Positions 1 to 9,756 are shown, counted from the first letter of the stretch. The stretch: DNA of 64,000 bases from Leyella stercorea DSM 18206 (GCF_000235885.1 NZ_JH379474.1:1-64000), one strand, 5' to 3'. Notes: a model not told the origin generated them from the sequence alone. Made by a program: numbers and translations.

Positions 1-104
1 TTAAAAACACAACAATATTATTTGATCCACTATTGTTTTCCGATGGTAACAACCTAGGTATCATCAGAATATAATAACACATCCGAACGACACCATCTTA
101 TAAC

Positions 105-1133
105 TTAGTACTGACGCAAAGCAGAAAGCAACTCGTTATTTTCTGGTTTTGCACCAATTGTTATGCGCAGACAATTCTCACACAAAGGCATATCTGCACA
201 ATTTTTAACTACGATTCCCTTATCTAACAGATATTTATATACAGCTTGAGCGTCTTCGAACTTCACAAGCAAAAAGTTTGTTTCTGAAGGATATACCTGA
301 ACACATATAGACAAATCCATAAAGGCAGAAATCATACGCTGGCGTTCAAGGATGATGAAGCGTACACGCTTCTCAGCTTCAAAAGTATCGCGCAATTGAT
401 CTATAGCCACCTTTTGTGACAATGAATTCAAACCAAACGGCAACGCCACCCTATTCAACATATTCACGAGTTCGCTACTTGCATAAAGCATAGCAACGCC
501 AATAGCGGCACATCCCCATGAATTATCCATTGTATTCAAGACAACAAGATTATCAAACTTTCCTAACCGTGTACGCCATGATAACTGACTACTAAAGTCA
601 ACATACGATTCGTCTACAACAACTATTCCGTCGAACATCTCTAACAGTACTTCAACCTCTGCAGGATTTGCAGCAATACCTGTCGGTGTATTCGGTGAAC
701 AAAGCCAAATAAGTTTTGTCTTCTCATCACATTGCTCCAATACTCGATCAGCATTCAATTGAAAATCGGCATCCAAAAGTACACTTCTATTCTCAACACA
801 ATTCAACTCTGCCATCGTCCTATATACATCATACGTAGGCTCAACAATCACAACATTATCAACACCTGGCGTACAGAAGCAACGATACATGGAATCCACC
901 AAAGCATAACGCCCATTTGCAATAAACACATTCGCAGTTTGAACATTCTTAATTTTAGCTATTGACGCCTTCAATACAGCCATCGAAGAGTCTGGATAGC
1001 GATTATATGGTGAATTATATGGGTTCTCGTCTCTATCGAGCCATACACACGATTCTGTACGCACCCGACTATCATTGTCTGAGACTTGCATATTCAACAC
1101 ATTTGTACGTACCAATTCCTTTAATGGTTTCAT
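105..1133 (-). CDS. HisC-family (histidinol-phosphate aminotransferase fold) protein lacking the PLP lysine
   Basis: A 342-aa fold-type I aminotransferase relative that aligns along its length with HisC. Kept: the PTY motif, CSPNTPTG (the Asn that contacts PLP), VVDESYVDF (Asp and Tyr) and the C-terminal LRITIG Arg that binds substrate carboxylate. Changed: the segment that is T-x-SKA-x-G-x-AG-x-R in HisC reads NTMDNSWGCAAIG, so the Schiff-base Lys is Asn204 (codon at 522-524) and the phosphate-binding Arg is Gly212. The ADE motif near the PLP phosphate reads RYA. The reading frame is intact. By family knowledge it cannot form the internal aldimine, so normal transaminase activity is unlikely. 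I infer a pseudoenzyme or a repurposed paralogue. The start at 1133 is chosen because a longer frame to 1253 runs through the promoter and into the divergent gene. No other his gene is nearby. Confidence 0.8.
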   Translation of the reverse strand: MKPLKELVRTNVLNMQVSDNDSRVRTESCVWLDRDENPYNSPYNRYPDSSMAVLKASIAKIKNVQTANVFIANGRYALVDSMYRCFCTPGVDNVVIVEPTYDVYRTMAELNCVENRSVLLDADFQLNADRVLEQCDEKTKLIWLCSPNTPTGIAANPAEVEVLLEMFDGIVVVDESYVDFSSQLSWRTRLGKFDNLVVLNTMDNSWGCAAIGVAMLYASSELVNMLNRVALPFGLNSLSQKVAIDQLRDTFEAEKRVRFIILERQRMISAFMDLSICVQVYPSETNFLLVKFEDAQAVYKYLLDKGIVVKNCADMPLCENCLRITIGAKPENNELLSALRQY

Positions 1134-1172
1134 AAACAACAATTCAAAAAGTTTAACCCAAATATTAACACG

Positions 1173-1203
1173 CAAAAGTAAGTTATTTTTAGGTATTATG
1201 CAA
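1173..1203 (-). promoter_or_regulatory. Promoter of the HisC-like gene
   Basis: On the minus strand TACTTTTG (1180-1173) fits the Bacteroidota -7 consensus TAnnTTTG, with a TTG (1203-1201) exactly 20 nt upstream. It lies about 40 nt before the chosen start at 1133 and supports that start over the longer frame. Confidence 0.7.
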
Positions 1204-1212
1204 GATTTATTG

Positions 1213-1220
1213 TACTTTTG
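1213..1220 (+). promoter_or_regulatory. -7 element before the lytic transglycosylase gene
   Basis: TACTTTTG fits TAnnTTTG and ends 23 nt before the start codon at 1244. No clear TTG stands at the expected distance. It forms a back-to-back pair with the promoter at 1173-1203, the two -7 boxes being about 33 nt apart. Confidence 0.55.
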
Positions 1221-1243
1221 TAGACTATTGAGAACAAGTTTAT

Positions 1244-2446
1244 ATGCAGGCAAAATTAATCGTCACCCTTCTTTTTATATTAAGCATTAGTGCTTGTACT
1301 GAAAGACAACAATCCACGCAAACCCCATGGGGAGACACATTCGGCACAGACACTGTATCATCGAACGCTTTCTCGCTCAGAGATATTCTGGAAAGCGGCG
1401 AAATGGTCGTTTTAACAATAAGCGGCCCTAATACTTATTACGAATACAGAGGCAAACAAATGGGTACACAATATCTTCTATGCGAGAAATTCGCACAGAA
1501 AATCGGTGTATCGCTACGTGTGGAAGTTTGCAAAAGCATAGATGAAATGATCAAAAAATTCAACGCAGGCGATGCAGATATTATTGTATATCAGATACCG
1601 ACATCCACAAAAGGCACAATACCATGTGGCTATAGTACAAACAACGGAAAGTTAGCATGGGCGGTGAGGACTGACAACACCGAATTGGCAGACAGCCTAA
1701 GGAGTTGGTATAAGCCAGAAATAGCAGAAAGTGTAAAACGGGAAGAGAAAGCACTTTTCTCTACACAAAGCATTCATCGTCGTGTATATGCCCCAATGCT
1801 GAACACACAAGCAGGCATTATCTCTAACTATGACCACCTTTTCAAGCGTTACGCACCAATTGCAAGATGGGACTGGCGTCTTCTTGCAGCCCAATGCTAC
1901 CAAGAGTCGTGTTTCGACCCGAAGGCTTATTCGTGGGCAGGCGCAAAAGGACTGATGCAGATTATGCCCGAAACAGCGAAACACCTTGGACTTGCAGAGA
2001 GTGACGTGTATGAACCAGATCTAAACATTTATGCAGCAGCGCGTTACATCAACGAGTTAAACACACGCTTTACGGACATACGAAACCCTGAAGAGCGCAA
2101 ATTCTTCATCCTTGCGAGTTACAATGGTGGCTTTTTCCATATACGTGATGCCATGGCGTTGGCAAAAAAGAACGGCAAAAACCCACGCAAATGGATACAC
2201 GTAGCTGAATATGTACTCAAGCTCAGCACTCCGGAATACTATAATGACCCTGTTGTAAAATACGGATATATGCGTGGTAGCGAGACTGCCAACTACGTTA
2301 GTGCCATATATAGCCGCTGGCAGAAGTATCGAGGCGTCAGAAATGCATCGTCATTAGCCCCAACCGATGATGTTCCAACCGTTTATGAGCCACACAAGGC
2401 AAGTAAGAAGCACCGTTTCAGACTCAAAAACGTTAAAGATAATTAA
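1244..2446 (+). CDS. MltF-like lipoprotein lytic murein transglycosylase
   Basis: A 400-aa protein predicted to cleave peptidoglycan glycan strands with formation of 1,6-anhydro-MurNAc. It starts with a lipoprotein signal ending in SISAC (Cys18), so the mature protein is probably anchored in a membrane facing the periplasm. Residues about 50-150 resemble a shortened solute-binding (SBP_bac_3) domain. Residues about 205-360 are an SLT domain with catalytic Glu in QESCFDP, then GAKGLMQIMPETA and ASYNGG. This is the MltF order, but the solute-binding part is shorter than in E. coli MltF, where it covers about 240 residues. The C-terminus is basic (SKKHRFRLKNVK). The gene appears monocistronic, followed by the rpsA promoter. 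Confidence 0.85.
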   Translation: MQAKLIVTLLFILSISACTERQQSTQTPWGDTFGTDTVSSNAFSLRDILESGEMVVLTISGPNTYYEYRGKQMGTQYLLCEKFAQKIGVSLRVEVCKSIDEMIKKFNAGDADIIVYQIPTSTKGTIPCGYSTNNGKLAWAVRTDNTELADSLRSWYKPEIAESVKREEKALFSTQSIHRRVYAPMLNTQAGIISNYDHLFKRYAPIARWDWRLLAAQCYQESCFDPKAYSWAGAKGLMQIMPETAKHLGLAESDVYEPDLNIYAAARYINELNTRFTDIRNPEERKFFILASYNGGFFHIRDAMALAKKNGKNPRKWIHVAEYVLKLSTPEYYNDPVVKYGYMRGSETANYVSAIYSRWQKYRGVRNASSLAPTDDVPTVYEPHKASKKHRFRLKNVKDN

Positions 2447-2496
2447 TAAAACAAACACATATTATATATAATTGTATCGTTACGAGAAAATATGCG

Positions 2497-2504
2497 TACC
2501 TTTG
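2497..2504 (+). promoter_or_regulatory. rpsA promoter -7 element
   Basis: TACCTTTG fits TAnnTTTG, with a TTG at 2472-2474 (22 nt gap). It implies a 5' leader of about 55 nt before rpsA. Confidence 0.6.
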
Positions 2505-2566
2505 CAACTCGATTTAATAATTCACATAAAGTCTAACTTTATTAATTTTCAATTTTTACTAATTTT

Positions 2567-4339
2567 ATGTCAAATTTAAAGAACGTACAGCCATTGGCAG
2601 ACTTCAATTGGGACGAGTTTGAGAATGGAAGTAGCTTGAACGTAAGCAAGCAGGAGCTTGAGAAGGCTTATGACGAAACACTTAACAAGGTATCTGAGCA
2701 TCAGGTAGTTGAGGGTACTGTAATCTCTATCGACAAGAAAGAGGTTATCGTAAACATCGGTTACAAGAGCGACGGTATCATCCCTGCATCTGAATTCCGT
2801 TACAACCCGGAGCTGAAGGTAGGCGACAAGGTTGAGGTTTATGTAGAGAACCAGGAGGACCGCAAGGGTCAGCTCGTACTCTCTCACAAGAAGGCTCGTC
2901 TTAGCAAGAGCTGGGAGCGTGTTAACGCAGCTCTTGAGAACGAAGAAGTTATCCAGGGTTACATCAAGTGCCGCACTAAGGGTGGCATGATTGTTGATGT
3001 ATTCGGAATTGAGGCATTCCTCCCAGGAAGCCAGATTGACGTTCACCCAATACGCGACTACGACGTATTCGTAGGCAAAACAATGGAGTTCAAGGTTGTT
3101 AAGATCAATCAGGAGTTCCGCAACGTAGTTGTTTCTCACAAGGCTCTTATTGAAGCAGAGTTGGAAGCACAGAAGAAGGAGATCATCGGCAAGCTCGAGA
3201 AGGGTCAGATCCTCGAGGGTACAGTTAAGAACATCACATCTTACGGTGTATTCGTTGACCTCGGTGGTGTTGACGGTCTCATCCACATCACAGACCTCTC
3301 TTGGGGCCGCGTAAGCGATCCGCACGAGGTTGTAGCACTCGACCAGAAGATTAACGTTGTTATCCTCGACTTCGATGACGAGAAGAAGCGTATCGCTCTC
3401 GGTCTGAAGCAGCTCACTCCACACCCATGGGATGCTCTCGACGAGAACCTCAAGGTAGGCGATCACGTTAAGGGTAAGGTAGTTGTTATCGCTGATTACG
3501 GTGCATTCGTTGAGATCGCTCCGGGCGTTGAGGGTCTTATCCACGTTTCAGAGATGAGCTGGAGCCAGCACCTCCGTTCAGCACAGGAATTCCTCCACGT
3601 AGGCGACGAGGTAGAGGCAGTTATCCTCACACTCGACCGCGCAGAGCGCAAGATGTCTCTCGGCATCAAGCAGCTTAAGGAAGATCCATGGGAGGCTATC
3701 GAGGTTAAGTACCCGGTAGGCAGCAAGCACACTGCTAAGGTTCGCAACTTCACCAACTTCGGTATCTTCGTAGAGCTTGAGGAAGGTGTTGATGGTCTCA
3801 TCCACATCTCCGACCTCTCTTGGACAAAGAAAGTAAAGCATCCTTCAGAGTTCACACAGGTAGGTGCAAGCATCGACGTTGTTGTTCTCGAAATCGACAA
3901 GGAGAATCGTCGTCTCAGCCTTGGTCACAAGCAGCTTGAGGAGAATCCTTGGGATACATACGAGACTCTCTACACACCGGGTTCTGTACACACAGGCAAG
4001 ATTACAGAGATGATGGACAAGGGTGCTGTTATCACTCTCAACGAGGGTGGTGAGGGTTTCGCTACTCCTAAGCACCTCGTTAAGGAGGATGGCACACAGG
4101 CACAGCTTGGTGAGGAGCTCGAGTTCAAGGTAATTGAGTTCGTTAAGGAGACAAAGCGTATCATTCTTTCACATAGCCGCACATTTGAGGCTGCTAAGGA
4201 CGAGGTTAAGGCTCCACGCAAGCACAACACTGCTAAGAAGGAGGCTGCTCCAGTTATCAACAATGTAGCTGCAAGCACAACTCTCGGTGACCTCGACGCT
4301 CTTGCAGAGCTCAAGGCTAAGATGGAGAAGGGCGAATAA
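2567..4339 (+). CDS. rpsA: 30S ribosomal protein S1
   Basis: A 590-aa protein made of successive S1 (OB-fold) RNA-binding repeats. Repeat signatures such as GVFVDLGGVDGLIHITDLSWG, GAFVEIAPGVEGLIHVSEMSW and GIFVELEEGVDGLIHISDLSW recur in the middle. The first repeats (VEGTVISIDKKEVIVNIGYKSDG) and the last (TGKITEMMDKGAVITL) are more divergent, giving about six in total. S1 binds mRNA on the 30S subunit; in Bacteroidota, where Shine-Dalgarno pairing is little used, it is thought to matter strongly for start-site selection. The Lys/Ala-rich tail after residue about 545 is beyond the last repeat. Codon use is strongly biased, as in highly expressed genes. Confidence 0.96.
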   Translation: MSNLKNVQPLADFNWDEFENGSSLNVSKQELEKAYDETLNKVSEHQVVEGTVISIDKKEVIVNIGYKSDGIIPASEFRYNPELKVGDKVEVYVENQEDRKGQLVLSHKKARLSKSWERVNAALENEEVIQGYIKCRTKGGMIVDVFGIEAFLPGSQIDVHPIRDYDVFVGKTMEFKVVKINQEFRNVVVSHKALIEAELEAQKKEIIGKLEKGQILEGTVKNITSYGVFVDLGGVDGLIHITDLSWGRVSDPHEVVALDQKINVVILDFDDEKKRIALGLKQLTPHPWDALDENLKVGDHVKGKVVVIADYGAFVEIAPGVEGLIHVSEMSWSQHLRSAQEFLHVGDEVEAVILTLDRAERKMSLGIKQLKEDPWEAIEVKYPVGSKHTAKVRNFTNFGIFVELEEGVDGLIHISDLSWTKKVKHPSEFTQVGASIDVVVLEIDKENRRLSLGHKQLEENPWDTYETLYTPGSVHTGKITEMMDKGAVITLNEGGEGFATPKHLVKEDGTQAQLGEELEFKVIEFVKETKRIILSHSRTFEAAKDEVKAPRKHNTAKKEAAPVINNVAASTTLGDLDALAELKAKMEKGE

Positions 4340-4372
4340 TTGATATTTGCATCCATAAATACAATTAATAAG

Positions 4373-4403
4373 AAGGCGATTGCTCATAGCAGTCGCCTTT
4401 TTT
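4373..4403 (+). terminator. Intrinsic terminator of rpsA
   Basis: A 12-bp stem (AAGGCGATTGCT pairing with AGCAGTCGCCTT, one T-G pair) with a short loop, followed by a run of T, 33 nt after the rpsA stop codon. Confidence 0.85.
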
Positions 4404-4496
4404 AATTGCCATTCAAATCAGACAACCTCTATGTTAATGCGTGTTAACGAACAAAAATACAACAAATAATTATCGCCATATTTCAAATAAAATCAG

Positions 4497-4504
4497 TAAC
4501 TTTG
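4497..4504 (+). promoter_or_regulatory. rho promoter -7 element
   Basis: TAACTTTG fits TAnnTTTG and lies 67 nt upstream of the rho start codon, after the rpsA terminator. Confidence 0.6.
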
Positions 4505-4571
4505 CAAAACAATAATCCAAAACACTTACGTTTCTGTTCTGAAACGTAGCTTTCCAATTAAAATTTTATTT

Positions 4572-6593
4572 ATGTATAGCAAAGACGAACTATCAGATAA
4601 GAATACTTCCGAATTGCAGGACATTGCAACCAACTTAGACATTGATGTTCAAGATAACACCAATAATGAAGAGTTAGTATATGCAATCCTTGACAGACAA
4701 GCAGAAGTAGAAGGCAATAAGAATCCTTTAGGAGGTACCAAACGCCGTCGTACACGCATTGTCAAGAAAGACACCGACAAAGTGTATACAGTAAATGGTT
4801 CTGAAGGAGAAAATTTCGATGTTAAGAAGAATAAAGTAGCAGCAACTAATACCGAACCAACAAAAGTTGTAGAACCCGAAACTACAACTTCAAACGATGA
4901 AACTTTATCACCCGAAGAGTTGCTCAAAGCAATTCCTAAACATCGCGGACGCAAATCTAAGAAAGAACTCGAATTGTTGTCGGCTATAGAGGCACGCAAG
5001 CAGCAGATGCCTACGGACGAACAAGAAGATGCCGTTCCATCAGAAATATCAAAAACTAATACCGACGAGCCTCTTCCCTATGTAGCAGACAGCACTGACA
5101 TAGAAGACACCAATAAAGACGATACGGATACAAATAACATCAATACAAATGATGTTATACCAGAAGAAGCCTTCCATGGTGAGCCCCATCCAGAAAATCA
5201 ACTTCCTGATACAAGTTTAATCGAGCAGTTGCAGGCAAAGATAAATGCTCACAACTCTTCAAATGAAGAAGAGTCAGAGATGCCTCACGACATGTATTGG
5301 GATGAAGATCCTGCTGACGGCACCGATTTCATCACCGTAGTTGATTTGCCTATTGAAGACCAAGGTGTTGTACCAACATACGACATGTTCGACAATCCTA
5401 CCAACAACAATATGCCACAGGATCAGGCAGGAGCATATCAACAGCAGGAACCTGCAGAGCCGCTTTTCGACTTCACCGACCTTATCACAGCTAACGGTGT
5501 GCTTGAAGTGATGCCGGACGGTTATGGTTTCTTGCGTTCAAGCGACTACAACTATCTGTCTTCCCCTGACGACGTATACGTATCTACACAGCAAATCAAG
5601 TGCTACGGTCTCAAGACCGGTGACGTTGTCGAGTGTCATGTACGTCCACCGCATGATGGTGAAAAATACTTCCCACTTACAAGTATTGACCTTATCAATG
5701 GCAGAGAGCCCATGGAAGTGCGCGACCGCATCGCTTTCGAACACCTCACCCCACTCTTCCCAGACGAGAAGTTCAATCTCTGTGGCGACAAGGCTACAAC
5801 AAATCTTAGCACTCGCATTGTAGATATCTTCTCACCTATCGGTAAGGGTCAGCGCGCCCTCATTGTGGCTCAGCCAAAAACCGGTAAGACAATCTTGATG
5901 AAGGACATCGCCAACGCCATTGCAGCCAACCACCCCGAGGCATATCTGATGATGCTTCTTATCGACGAACGTCCAGAGGAGGTTACCGATATGGCTCGCA
6001 CCGTGAATGCAGAAGTTATCGCCTCTACATTCGATGAGCCTGCAGAACGCCATGTAAAGATTGCAGGCATAGTACTTGAGAAGGCAAAGCGTATGGTAGA
6101 ATGTGGACACGATGTCGTTATATTCCTCGACTCAATCACTCGCCTTGCGCGTGCATATAACACCGTATCGCCAGCATCAGGCAAAGTGCTTACTGGTGGT
6201 GTGGACGCTAATGCTCTTCAGAAGCCGAAGCGTTTCTTCGGTGCAGCACGTAACATTGAAGGTGGCGGTTCGCTTACAATCATTGCAACAGCACTCATCG
6301 ATACAGGTTCGAAGATGGACGAAGTAATCTTCGAGGAATTCAAGGGTACGGGCAACATGGAGTTGCAGCTCGACCGCTCACTCTCCAACAAGCGTATATT
6401 CCCGGCTGTCAACCTTGTTGCTTCAAGCACACGCCGCGACGATCTGCTTCAGGACAAAACCACACTCGACCGTATGTGGATACTGCGCAAGTACATTGCC
6501 GACATGAACCCGATAGAGGCGATGAACACCATCCACGACAGCATGAGCAAAACCCGCGACAACGAGGAATTCCTATTATCTATGAATTCTTAA
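4572..6593 (+). CDS. rho: Transcription termination factor Rho with a long acidic N-terminal insertion
   Basis: A 673-aa protein; E. coli Rho has 419. Residues 1-50 are a Rho_N-type helical domain ([19 protein letters not shown]). Residues about 55-290 are an acidic, Asn/Asp/Glu/Pro-rich stretch with little predicted order. Residues about 295-370 are the RNA-binding cold-shock-like domain ([21 protein letters not shown]). The rest is the RecA-like hexameric ATPase, with Walker A in AQPKTGKT (about residues 433-440) and Walker B/R-loop in [15 protein letters not shown]. Rho loads on nascent RNA and terminates transcription. Insertions of this kind are a known Bacteroidota feature. The gene is 1 nt upstream of uvrA, suggesting cotranscription. 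Confidence 0.96.
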   Translation: MYSKDELSDKNTSELQDIATNLDIDVQDNTNNEELVYAILDRQAEVEGNKNPLGGTKRRRTRIVKKDTDKVYTVNGSEGENFDVKKNKVAATNTEPTKVVEPETTTSNDETLSPEELLKAIPKHRGRKSKKELELLSAIEARKQQMPTDEQEDAVPSEISKTNTDEPLPYVADSTDIEDTNKDDTDTNNINTNDVIPEEAFHGEPHPENQLPDTSLIEQLQAKINAHNSSNEEESEMPHDMYWDEDPADGTDFITVVDLPIEDQGVVPTYDMFDNPTNNNMPQDQAGAYQQQEPAEPLFDFTDLITANGVLEVMPDGYGFLRSSDYNYLSSPDDVYVSTQQIKCYGLKTGDVVECHVRPPHDGEKYFPLTSIDLINGREPMEVRDRIAFEHLTPLFPDEKFNLCGDKATTNLSTRIVDIFSPIGKGQRALIVAQPKTGKTILMKDIANAIAANHPEAYLMMLLIDERPEEVTDMARTVNAEVIASTFDEPAERHVKIAGIVLEKAKRMVECGHDVVIFLDSITRLARAYNTVSPASGKVLTGGVDANALQKPKRFFGAARNIEGGGSLTIIATALIDTGSKMDEVIFEEFKGTGNMELQLDRSLSNKRIFPAVNLVASSTRRDDLLQDKTTLDRMWILRKYIADMNPIEAMNTIHDSMSKTRDNEEFLLSMNS

Positions 6594-6594
6594 G

Positions 6595-9438
6595 ATGGAG
6601 AAATACATTGAAATCAAAGGTGCACGTGTCAACAACCTAAAGAACGTGAGCCTTAAGATACCACGCGATAAGTTTATCGTTATTACCGGAGTCTCTGGCT
6701 CCGGTAAATCGTCGCTGGCTTTCGACACATTGTATGCCGAAGGTCAGCGACGTTATGTTGAATCGCTATCGTCTTATGCCCGACAGTATTTGGGCAGAAT
6801 GTGCAAGCCTGAGTGCGATTTCATAAAGGGGTTGCCACCGGCTATAGCCATAGAACAGAAGGTAATATCACGCAATCCGCGAAGCACAGTCGGCACCACA
6901 ACCGAGATCTACGAATACCTGCGCCTGCTCTTTGCACGCATAGGCCACACTTATTCACCTATTAGCGGCAACGAGGTGAAGGTCCACACCGTAGAGGATG
7001 TGATTGAATGTACACGCCAATATTCCGAAGGCACCAAGTTTGCAGTGCTCAGTCCACTTACGTTGGTCGAAGGCAGAGATATAGCCACACAACTTTCTTC
7101 GGAGATAAAGCAAGGCTATTCGCGCATCTTCTACAAAAACGAGTTTGTAAGAATTGACGATTTCATCGCTAATACAACAGTATTGCAATCAGCAAATGTT
7201 GCAGACATCTTCATCCTCATCGACCGAATGAGTGTCAGCAACAACAAAGATACAATCTCACGCCTCACCGACTCTGTAGAGACGGCTTTCTATGAAGGCA
7301 ATGGCAGTTGCCGCATTGTTTTCTTCCCAGCCAACCTCGTCTACGACTTCTCTACAAAGTTTGAAGCCGATGGCATGACTTTCGAGAAACCAAACGACAA
7401 TATGTTCTCGTTCAACTCGCCTGCCGGTGCCTGTCCGGAATGTGAGGGCTATGGCAAAGTGATTGGAATAGACGAGAACCTCGTTATACCCAACTCCTCG
7501 CTCAGTGTATATGACGGTTGTGTGCAATGCTGGCATGGCGAGAAGCTCGGCATGTGGATGAAGGAGTTCTGCCGACGAGCAGCCAACGACAACTTCCCTA
7601 TCTTCACCCCCTACTTCGAGCTGACCGCAACACAGAAGGCAATGTTGTGGCATGGTCTGCCGTCTGACAAGCACTTAAGTCAAAGAGAGCAAGTGAGCAT
7701 TGATGCCTTCTTCCAAATGGTGAAGGAGAATCAGCATAAGATACAATACCGCGTACTGCTCAGCCGTTATCGTGGCAAAACAATATGCCCCAAATGTCAT
7801 GGCACCCGACTGCGCCCGGAAGCCACATGGGTAAAGATTGGAGGCATGAGCATCACCGAACTTATCGAGAAATCGGTAGACAATCTGAAGGCGTGGTTCG
7901 ACAACCTTGTATTGGAAGGAAACGAGAAGAAGATTGCCGAGCGACTGCTGCACGAGATTACGAGTCGCCTGCAGTTCTTGCAGGATGTGGGTTTGGGCTA
8001 CCTCACACTCAACCGCCCATCAAACACATTGAGTGGTGGCGAGAGTCAGCGCATTAACCTCACAACAAATCTTGGCAGTTCGCTCGTCGGATCGGTATAT
8101 ATTCTTGACGAGCCGAGCATCGGTCTGCACAGCCGCGACACCGACAAACTCATACACGTGTTACGCGAACTGCAGAAACTGCATAACACAGTAATTGTTG
8201 TGGAACACGACGAAGAGATAATGCGTGCAGCCGACTACATTGTCGACGTTGGTCCTGATGCCGGACGTCTTGGTGGCGAAATTGTGTTTGAAGGTTCTAT
8301 TGAGGACATTCTCAACCAAAGCGCTGATCAGCGATCCGACAAACCAGAAACCAACAGCCACACGGTGCGCTATCTTACCGGACAGGACATTATTCCTGTT
8401 CCACAATCGCGCCGTCCTTGGAACATGTCGGTAGACATAAAAGGCGCACGCATGAACAACTTGCGTGGCATCGACGTGAAGATACCGCTGAACGTGATGA
8501 CCGTAGTCACAGGTGTGAGCGGTTCTGGCAAGTCGTCGCTGATAAAAGGTATCCTCTACCCTGCCCTCAAGCGCCATCTCAACGAGGTGGCTGACATGCC
8601 TGGCGACTACTCTTCACTCGAAGGCGACTGGAACAAACTCTCGCACGTAGAGTTCGTAGACCAGAACCCGATAGGCAAAAGCACACGCTCGAACCCTGCC
8701 ACTTACGTGAAAGCCTACGATGCAATACGCCAGCTCTTTGCCGACCAGCCACTTGCCAAGCAAGAGGGATATACGGCGCAATACTTCTCATTCAACGCCG
8801 AAGGCGGTAGATGTGAGGAATGTAAAGGCGCAGGAGTGGTGACGGTTGAGATGCAGTTCATGGCAGACTTGGTATTGAAGTGCGACGCATGTCACGGACA
8901 TCGTTTCAAGAAGGAAATCCTTGACGTTCGATATCACGGCAAGAATATATATGATGTGCTTGAGATGACCGTCTCGGAGGCAATCGCGTTCTTCACCGAG
9001 CATGGCAACAACAACATCGTTACGCGTCTGAAGCCGTTGGAAGATGTCGGCTTGGGCTACATCAAACTTGGACAGAACTCCTCGACCCTCTCCGGTGGTG
9101 AGAACCAGCGTGTAAAACTCGCTTACTTCATCAGTCAGGAACGTCAGGAGCCCACGATGTTCATCTTCGATGAGCCAACAACCGGCTTGCACTTCCACGA
9201 CATTCATCGCTTGCTTGACTCATTCAACGCCCTCATAACACGTGGACACACCATTGTAATCATCGAGCATAACCTTGATGTCATCAAGTGCGGCGACTAT
9301 ATCATCGACTTAGGTCCAGAAGGAGGCAACAAAGGTGGAAACATTGTTTGTTGTGGCACTCCGGAGGACATCGTGCGTTGCAAAGAAAGTATAACCGGAT
9401 ATTATCTGCGCGAGAAGCTCACCAATAACAATGTTTAA
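6595..9438 (+). CDS. uvrA: Excinuclease ABC subunit UvrA
   Basis: A 947-aa damage-recognition ATPase of nucleotide excision repair that loads UvrB on lesions. It has two ABC modules: Walker [21 protein letters not shown] (about residue 32) and [13 protein letters not shown] (about residue 642). Signature motifs are [13 protein letters not shown] and [13 protein letters not shown], and Walker B is [13 protein letters not shown] and [13 protein letters not shown]. Zinc-binding Cys pairs are visible in [25 protein letters not shown] and CDACHGHRF. Size and motif order are normal. Bacteroidota often carry more than one UvrA, and I cannot tell from the window whether this is the only copy. The start at 6595 directly follows the rho stop codon. 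Confidence 0.95.
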   Translation: MEKYIEIKGARVNNLKNVSLKIPRDKFIVITGVSGSGKSSLAFDTLYAEGQRRYVESLSSYARQYLGRMCKPECDFIKGLPPAIAIEQKVISRNPRSTVGTTTEIYEYLRLLFARIGHTYSPISGNEVKVHTVEDVIECTRQYSEGTKFAVLSPLTLVEGRDIATQLSSEIKQGYSRIFYKNEFVRIDDFIANTTVLQSANVADIFILIDRMSVSNNKDTISRLTDSVETAFYEGNGSCRIVFFPANLVYDFSTKFEADGMTFEKPNDNMFSFNSPAGACPECEGYGKVIGIDENLVIPNSSLSVYDGCVQCWHGEKLGMWMKEFCRRAANDNFPIFTPYFELTATQKAMLWHGLPSDKHLSQREQVSIDAFFQMVKENQHKIQYRVLLSRYRGKTICPKCHGTRLRPEATWVKIGGMSITELIEKSVDNLKAWFDNLVLEGNEKKIAERLLHEITSRLQFLQDVGLGYLTLNRPSNTLSGGESQRINLTTNLGSSLVGSVYILDEPSIGLHSRDTDKLIHVLRELQKLHNTVIVVEHDEEIMRAADYIVDVGPDAGRLGGEIVFEGSIEDILNQSADQRSDKPETNSHTVRYLTGQDIIPVPQSRRPWNMSVDIKGARMNNLRGIDVKIPLNVMTVVTGVSGSGKSSLIKGILYPALKRHLNEVADMPGDYSSLEGDWNKLSHVEFVDQNPIGKSTRSNPATYVKAYDAIRQLFADQPLAKQEGYTAQYFSFNAEGGRCEECKGAGVVTVEMQFMADLVLKCDACHGHRFKKEILDVRYHGKNIYDVLEMTVSEAIAFFTEHGNNNIVTRLKPLEDVGLGYIKLGQNSSTLSGGENQRVKLAYFISQERQEPTMFIFDEPTTGLHFHDIHRLLDSFNALITRGHTIVIIEHNLDVIKCGDYIIDLGPEGGNKGGNIVCCGTPEDIVRCKESITGYYLREKLTNNNV

Positions 9439-9456
9439 ACGCTTGTTTCATTGCGC

Positions 9457-9506
9457 TAAAGTGCTTGTTTCGCAACGCTAAAGTTGAACAAATGTAACAT
9501 TAAAGC
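9457..9506. repeat. TAAAGT hexamer array with 22-bp pitch
   Basis: TAAAGT occurs at 9457-9462 and 9479-9484 and TAAAGC at 9501-9506, exactly 22 bp apart. The first two units are also similar over their full 22 bp (9441-9462 and 9463-9484, both beginning GCTTGTTTC). The array begins just after the uvrA stop codon and precedes the 74-bp element at 9527. A similar array lies beside the element at 58261-58334. Confidence 0.75.
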
Positions 9507-9526
9507 AGAACTCAAGTCATGGTGTA

Positions 9527-9600
9527 CCGAACGCAACCCATCCGAGTTCCGTACGCAACCGACATAGACCCCGACCGCAACTTGATTAGGTTGCGGTCGG
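9527..9600. repeat. 74-bp intergenic element, copy A (three direct 12-bp boxes plus one inverted box)
   Basis: Boxes CCGAACGCAACC (9527-9538), CCGTACGCAACC (9549-9560) and CCGACCGCAACT (9571-9582) are spaced 22 bp apart. The inverted box GGTTGCGGTCGG is at 9589-9600. The third box and the inverted box are the core of a perfect 18-bp inverted repeat (9564-9581 with 9590-9607, 8-nt loop). It lies between uvrA and the lplA promoter. The hairpin could act as a uvrA terminator, but there is no T-run after it. The rest of the 345-bp gap (9608-9727) is AT-rich and I see nothing else in it. Confidence 0.85.
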
Positions 9601-9727
9601 GGTCTATCATACATCTACCACTTTAAAAGCACTAAACAAGCAACTAACAACGAGATAATATTCAGTCGCAAAGGAAATAAACGTTAAAAAACTACTACAA
9701 CATCCGAAAAAACATTCTTAAAAACAC

Positions 9728-9756
9728 TTGCAAATAAAGAATTTTATGTAAGTTTG
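9728..9756 (+). promoter_or_regulatory. lplA promoter
   Basis: TTG (9728-9730), an 18-nt gap, then TAAGTTTG (9749-9756), matching TAnnTTTG. A longer reading frame starting at a TTG at 9754 would begin inside this box, so the first plausible start codon is the ATG at 9784. Confidence 0.65.

Noticed and set aside
1134-1253. Longer HisC-like protein starting at 1253
   Set aside because: The extra 40 codons cross a consensus promoter and overlap the divergent gene start; they do not resemble the family.
2576-4356. Long antisense reading frames across rpsA
   Set aside because: Shadow frames caused by the strong codon bias of rpsA; no start signals and no recognisable domains.
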